Assembly (NCBI GenBank): GCA_003388555.1
Contig: QQVD01000037.1
Location: 124,001-188,000, forward strand
Reading direction: 5' to 3'
Length of the DNA: 64,000 nt
Source of the DNA: Acidobacteriota bacterium
GTDB lineage: Bacteria; Acidobacteriota; Thermoanaerobaculia; Multivoradales; Multivoraceae
Position 1 is the stretch's first letter. Each line of letters opens with the position of its first letter. The translations under genes were made by a program, and so were the position numbers. A model generated the notes under the pieces. It saw nothing but the letters and a program-made list of their open reading frames with translations, had not been told where the DNA came from and searched no databases. Of this stretch, positions 60,712 through 64,000 are shown piece by piece.

Positions 60712-62059
60712 AGGTCCAGGGTTCGGCAGGCGGCTGTGCGGCAGCTGGTGGTGGGGGCCCGCGGCCTGCGGCGTCACCGCGGCGATCCTGCTCGCGGCGC
60801 CGTCGACCGGATATGGAGCAGCCGGCCAGCCGCCGACGCGAGAGCCGGCATCACCGGAGGTCGTCGTGCCCGACGTGCTGAAGACCGCGAGCGAGGTCGT
60901 GGTGCTGGGGCGGCTGGCGCGCGAGCCGATGCTGGCCGAGCTGTCGACCGGCGAGCTCTTCCTCGCCGGCTACGGAGCGCAGTCAGCGACTTCCAGCCAC
61001 CCCGACCAGGCGCCTTTCCTCTGGCGCAGCGACGACCGCGGCGCGACGTGGGAGGTCGTCGACGTCGGTGGTCCGGAGACCGGTGCCCGCGGCAACTCGG
61101 ACGTCGACCTGGCCGTCGGCCCCGAAGACGAGCTCTACTTCGCCTCGATGGGCTTCGACCGCACCACCTTGCGCGGCACCCACGTGGCCGTCGGGGTGAG
61201 CCTCGATCGCGGCAGGAGCTGGCGCTGGAGCGAGCTGTCGCGCACCGAGCTGGACGACCGCCCGTGGGTGGTGGTGACACCGGATCGCGTGGCGCACGCG
61301 GTGTGGAACGACGGCTCCGGCGTCGCCTACGCGCGCAGCGAGGACCGCGGTGCCAGCTGGCAGGAGCGACCGCGGATCCACGATCAGGGCGGGTCGAGCC
61401 ACTTCGCCGCCGGACCGGCCGGCGAGCTGGCGGTGCGCATCTCGCCGCTCTCGGCGTCCGGCCATCGCTTCCACGAGGGCGCGGATCACATCGCCGTCAG
61501 CACCGACGGCGGTGCGAGCTGGACGCTGCACGCTCCGCCCAGCCGGGCCGAATGGCCGCGCAACTTCTTCGGCCTGGCGGCGACGCCGCGCTGGGTCGAG
61601 CCGCTGGCGTGGACGCCGGACGGTCAGCTGCTGCACCTGTGGGGCGAGGACGGCAGCCTGCACCTGGCGGGATCGGTGGATCGGGGCGCCAGCTGGACGA
61701 CCACGGTACTGACCGGCGCCGAGGCGGCCGCGCCCTTCTTCCCCTACCTGGTGGCATGGGGCGAGCGCGCGGCGTTCTCCTGGTGGTCCGGCCAAGGCGA
61801 GAGCCTGCGGGCGCACATCGCCGTCGCGCAGCGGGGCGACGGCGGCTGGCAGATCGCCGCGCGCAGCGAGGCGCTGGAAGTGGATGCCTGGCGGGCGCCG
61901 CCCGGCGCCGATGCGTCGTCGGCGATGCGCGAGACCGGCGGTGAGTACCTGCCACTGCTCCCGCTGCGCGGTGGTGGGCTCGCCGCCGCCTACACGGTGC
62001 AGAACGCGCCGCGAGACCGCTTCGGCTTCGTCTTCCGGCGCTTCGACCTTCCGAAGTAG
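60686..62059 (+). CDS. Exported BNR/Asp-box propeller protein (sialidase-like fold)
   Basis: ATG 60686 has a strong ribosome-binding site (GGAGG, five bases away) and gives 457 residues. A hydrophobic segment (AACGVTAAILLAAP) near residues 25-40 is a signal or anchor. Five Asp-box motifs of the S-x-D-x-G-x-T/S-W type occur: SDDRGATW, SLDRGRSW, SEDRGASW, STDGGASW and SVDRGASW, as in sialidase and sortilin propellers. Catalytic arginines of true sialidases are not identifiable, so a binding role is as likely as hydrolysis. The gene overlaps the upstream CRTAC1 lipoprotein gene by 26 bases and is probably cotranslated with it. Confidence 0.85.
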   Translation: MHRRGRRGEGPGFGRRLCGSWWWGPAACGVTAAILLAAPSTGYGAAGQPPTREPASPEVVVPDVLKTASEVVVLGRLAREPMLAELSTGELFLAGYGAQSATSSHPDQAPFLWRSDDRGATWEVVDVGGPETGARGNSDVDLAVGPEDELYFASMGFDRTTLRGTHVAVGVSLDRGRSWRWSELSRTELDDRPWVVVTPDRVAHAVWNDGSGVAYARSEDRGASWQERPRIHDQGGSSHFAAGPAGELAVRISPLSASGHRFHEGADHIAVSTDGGASWTLHAPPSRAEWPRNFFGLAATPRWVEPLAWTPDGQLLHLWGEDGSLHLAGSVDRGASWTTTVLTGAEAAAPFFPYLVAWGERAAFSWWSGQGESLRAHIAVAQRGDGGWQIAARSEALEVDAWRAPPGADASSAMRETGGEYLPLLPLRGGGLAAAYTVQNAPRDRFGFVFRRFDLPK

Positions 62060-62161
62060 GTGCCGAGCGCAGCTGCGCGCCCGTCGCCCGGGCCTTCCGG
62101 CGTCGCCGCCGGTGGGCCGTGCAGCGCTGTTCCGGTACAGTGAGGGGTCTTCATCGCAGCA

Positions 62162-62181
62162 GCCGCCCCTTCGGGGGCGGT
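62162..62181 (+). other. UUCG-tetraloop hairpin in the leader of the CBS gene
   Basis: GCCGCCCC and GGGGCGGT pair around TTCG (62170-62173), an exceptionally stable RNA hairpin, 67 bases upstream of ATG 62248 and 100 bases after the preceding stop. No U-run follows, so it is either a 5' leader structure or a weak terminator. Confidence 0.5.
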
Positions 62182-62247
62182 GCCCCGCACCGTGTGCCGC
62201 GGCGGCGCCGACCCACCGAGCGCAGGTGCGGCAGAGAGGGAGACGCC

Positions 62248-63219
62248 ATGGAAAGACCACGCCTCGCCCGCGACATCATGGTCACCGACCTGGTGACCGT
62301 CGGTCCGCACACCCAGGTCTACGAAGGCATCCGGCTGCTGCTGCGCAACGGCATCACGGGCGCGCCCGTGGTCGACGAGGAACGTCGCTTCCTCGGCATG
62401 CTCTCCGAGCGCTCCTGCCTCAAGGTGCTCACCGTGACCGCCCAGCTCGCGGCCGAGACGGGCGCACCGCCGATCACCACCTGCGCCCGCGACTTCATGA
62501 CCACCAAGCTGGTCTCCTTCCGCCCCGAGACCGACGCCCTCGAGGCCATCGAGCAGCTCCTGCGGCGCCGCATCTCGGGCGCCCCAGTGGTCGACGAGAA
62601 CGGTCGCCTGCTCGGCGTCTTCTCGGAGCGCTTCAGCATGAACGTGCTGATGGCCTTCGCTCACGACCGCATCCCCGGCACCGAGATCGGCCCGTTCATG
62701 AACACCGACTTCGGGCGCGTCATCGGTCCCGAGGTGCCGCTGCTGGAAGTGGCCGAGAAGTTCCTCGGCACCCACTACCGCCGCCTGCCGGTGGTCGACG
62801 GCGAACGCCTGGTGGGCCAGATCTCGCGCCGGGACGTGCTGCGCGCCGAGCACCACCTGACCCGCATCCTGCAGCAGCCCGGATCGCGGCTGCTCGGCAC
62901 CGACGCCGACGCGCGTCTCAGCGAAGCGTCGCGCCTGCTGGTCGAGGGGCCGATGGGCAGTGGTGAGGTGCACGCCTTCATGCGCACCGATCCGCGCACC
63001 ATCGAGGAGGACGCGGATCTGCTGCAGATCGCCGGCATCTTCATGAACACCGACTACCGACGGCTGCCGGTGCTGCGGGACGGAGTTCTCGTCGGCCAGA
63101 TCTCGCGCCGGGACGTGCTGCAGGCGGTGCTGCAACAGATCAGCCGCGCACCAGCGCCCGAGAAGGCGCTCCTCTACCTCAGCGCCCTCGACGAGACGGG
63201 AGAGCAGATCCCACGCTGA
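62248..63219 (+). CDS. Protein with four CBS domains
   Basis: ATG 62248 behind GAGGGAGA gives 323 residues composed of four CBS domains in two pairs: ARDIMVTDLVTVGPHTQVYE, CARDFMTTKLVSFRPETDAL, EIGPFMNTDFGRVIGPEVPL and EVHAFMRTDPRTIEEDADLL, each followed by a strand such as VVDEERRFLGML or RLPVVDGERLVGQISRRDVL. Domains three and four are near-duplicates (GQISRRDVL at the end of both). CBS pairs bind adenosine nucleotides and regulate linked proteins, but here no catalytic domain is attached, so it is a stand-alone sensor or adaptor. There is no signal peptide; it is cytoplasmic. Confidence 0.9.
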   Translation: MERPRLARDIMVTDLVTVGPHTQVYEGIRLLLRNGITGAPVVDEERRFLGMLSERSCLKVLTVTAQLAAETGAPPITTCARDFMTTKLVSFRPETDALEAIEQLLRRRISGAPVVDENGRLLGVFSERFSMNVLMAFAHDRIPGTEIGPFMNTDFGRVIGPEVPLLEVAEKFLGTHYRRLPVVDGERLVGQISRRDVLRAEHHLTRILQQPGSRLLGTDADARLSEASRLLVEGPMGSGEVHAFMRTDPRTIEEDADLLQIAGIFMNTDYRRLPVLRDGVLVGQISRRDVLQAVLQQISRAPAPEKALLYLSALDETGEQIPR

Positions 63220-63259
63220 GCTTGCGGCCGGTTGTCGCCGGATCTGCGGCGCCGCAGCT

Positions 63260-64000
63260 TCAGGGCGGAGGGTCGTAGAGCCGGGGGTCGAGGGGCTCGA
63301 GGCTGGTGCCGAGCTGGCCGCGCCAGAGCCAGAGTCGACGGTCCCCGAGGTCGGCGAGCAGCCGCCGGGTCGATCCGGTGTCGACGTCGTGCGCCCACAG
63401 CACCGGCGCGGAGTCGACCAGCGGTGGGTTGTAGATCGGCATCTCGTGGCCGGCGGCCACCAGCACGAGATGCCGCCCTCCCTGCGCCTCGAGGCGGCGG
63501 GTGATCTCGGCGCGGACGGTGGCGACGTCGCCGGGGTCGTGGCGGTAGGCCGGCACCTGCAGCACTGTGGCGGCGAGCTGGCCGACGAGCGCGCCGGGTA
63601 ACAGCGCGGCCGCCCAGCCGGCGCTGCGAGCCGGCCGCGTCACCAGGCGATGCAGTGCCGCGGCCGCCAGCAGCCACAACGGTGCCGTTGCGGGAGCCGA
63701 GTAGTGCACGTGGTACGGCTCGACCAGCCCATGGCCGGCGAAGGTCAGCAGCAGCGAGGAGACTGGCACCCAGCTCGGTGGCACTGTCGTCGCACGGCTG
63801 CGTGTCGGCCTGGAGATCGCGGGCGCCAGAACCAGCGCCGCGACGAGGAAGGGGCCGAGCAGGAAGTAGAGCGCCTCGGCGCTGCGCCGCGCCGCCAGGT
63901 CCGCCGCCACCGGCACCCAGCCGAGGTCGTCGGCGCGCTGCAGGTCGTGTTCGAACTTGTGCAGGCGCCCGTCGGTGCCCCAGCCCTGCCACACGAACTC
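63260..64000 (-). CDS. Membrane protein, C-terminal part (truncated by window edge)
   Basis: The frame is open from the window end to TGA at 63260, so 246 residues of the C-terminal part are visible. Two or more hydrophobic spans (FLLGPFLVAALVLAP, LLLTFAGHG, PLWLLAAAALHRL) are followed by a soluble segment (RHLVLVAAGHEMPIYNPPLV, APVLWAHDVDTGSTRRLLAD). HDPGDVATVRAEITRRLEAQ suggests an extracytoplasmic domain, similar to C-terminal regions of acidobacterial membrane glycosyltransferases of the GT39/83 type. The N-terminal part is missing, so family and function stay open. It converges with the CBS gene. Confidence 0.7.
   Translation of the reverse strand, partial: EFVWQGWGTDGRLHKFEHDLQRADDLGWVPVAADLAARRSAEALYFLLGPFLVAALVLAPAISRPTRSRATTVPPSWVPVSSLLLTFAGHGLVEPYHVHYSAPATAPLWLLAAAALHRLVTRPARSAGWAAALLPGALVGQLAATVLQVPAYRHDPGDVATVRAEITRRLEAQGGRHLVLVAAGHEMPIYNPPLVDSAPVLWAHDVDTGSTRRLLADLGDRRLWLWRGQLGTSLEPLDPRLYDPPP

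Noticed and set aside
63244-63257. 14-bp palindrome CTGCGGCGCCGCAG as a bidirectional terminator
   Set aside because: It has no usable loop and no U-run on either strand; such short GC palindromes are frequent in this DNA.

Overview
The window is a GC-rich (roughly 70%) bacterial chromosome segment, densely coded on both strands with many 1-4 bp start/stop overlaps. The gene mix points to an Acidobacteriota relative, perhaps Thermoanaerobaculia-like; this is inference from gene content, as no rRNA or ribosomal protein marker is present. That mix includes an Oar-type TonB-dependent receptor, three CRTAC1 (FG-GAP plus ASPIC/UnbV) secreted proteins, sulfatase-fold lipoproteins ending in a GYV tail, a giant IPTL-CTERM surface protein, a Tricorn-type protease and NtrC-type regulators.

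Layout. 1-6100: end of a TonB-dependent receptor, then a TPR/CRTAC1 pair and a sugar-nucleotidyltransferase-like gene. 6104-11500: arginine decarboxylase (speA), a metallo-beta-lactamase-fold hydrolase and a membrane glycosyltransferase. 11736-17855: two sulfatase-fold lipoproteins flanking a dockerin-bearing SGNH hydrolase and an exported propeller-like protein. 18440-27790: envelope proteins, namely an unknown exported protein, a beta/gamma-crystallin protein, an NTF2-like protein and an 1845-residue repeat adhesin with an IPTL-CTERM sorting tail. 28105-36304: a surface-glycan cluster (methyltransferase, GT2, epimerase, PIG-L deacetylase, GT4, flippase, nucleotidyltransferase) ending in a DsbA-fold isomerase. 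36411-43122: an exported protein, an orphan ABC ATPase, a noncoding cassette bounded by opposed G-quadruplex motifs, and a second CRTAC1/TPR pair. 43174-51414: a CarH-type B12 light-sensor protein, a 57-residue DUF6435-like protein, a secreted Tricorn homologue, an SDR, a charged 99-residue protein and mgtE. 51541-64000: a DksA-type zinc-finger protein, two NtrC-type activators, a NahK-like kinase, a WbuC-like cupin, a histidine kinase, the third CRTAC1 protein joined to a BNR propeller, a four-CBS protein and the C-terminal part of a membrane protein.

How the genes fit together. Most products act at or beyond the cell envelope. The glycan cluster would build and export a surface polysaccharide. 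The CRTAC1, TPR, BNR and adhesin proteins look like secreted interaction modules. A histidine kinase and sigma-54 response regulator sit directly upstream of one CRTAC1/BNR unit and may control it. Five short tandem arrays (9, 12, 12, 14 and 15 bp units), each with about four copies, lie at gene ends, in a signal peptide or in the noncoding cassette. No CRISPR array, prophage, insertion sequence, tRNA or rRNA was recognised.
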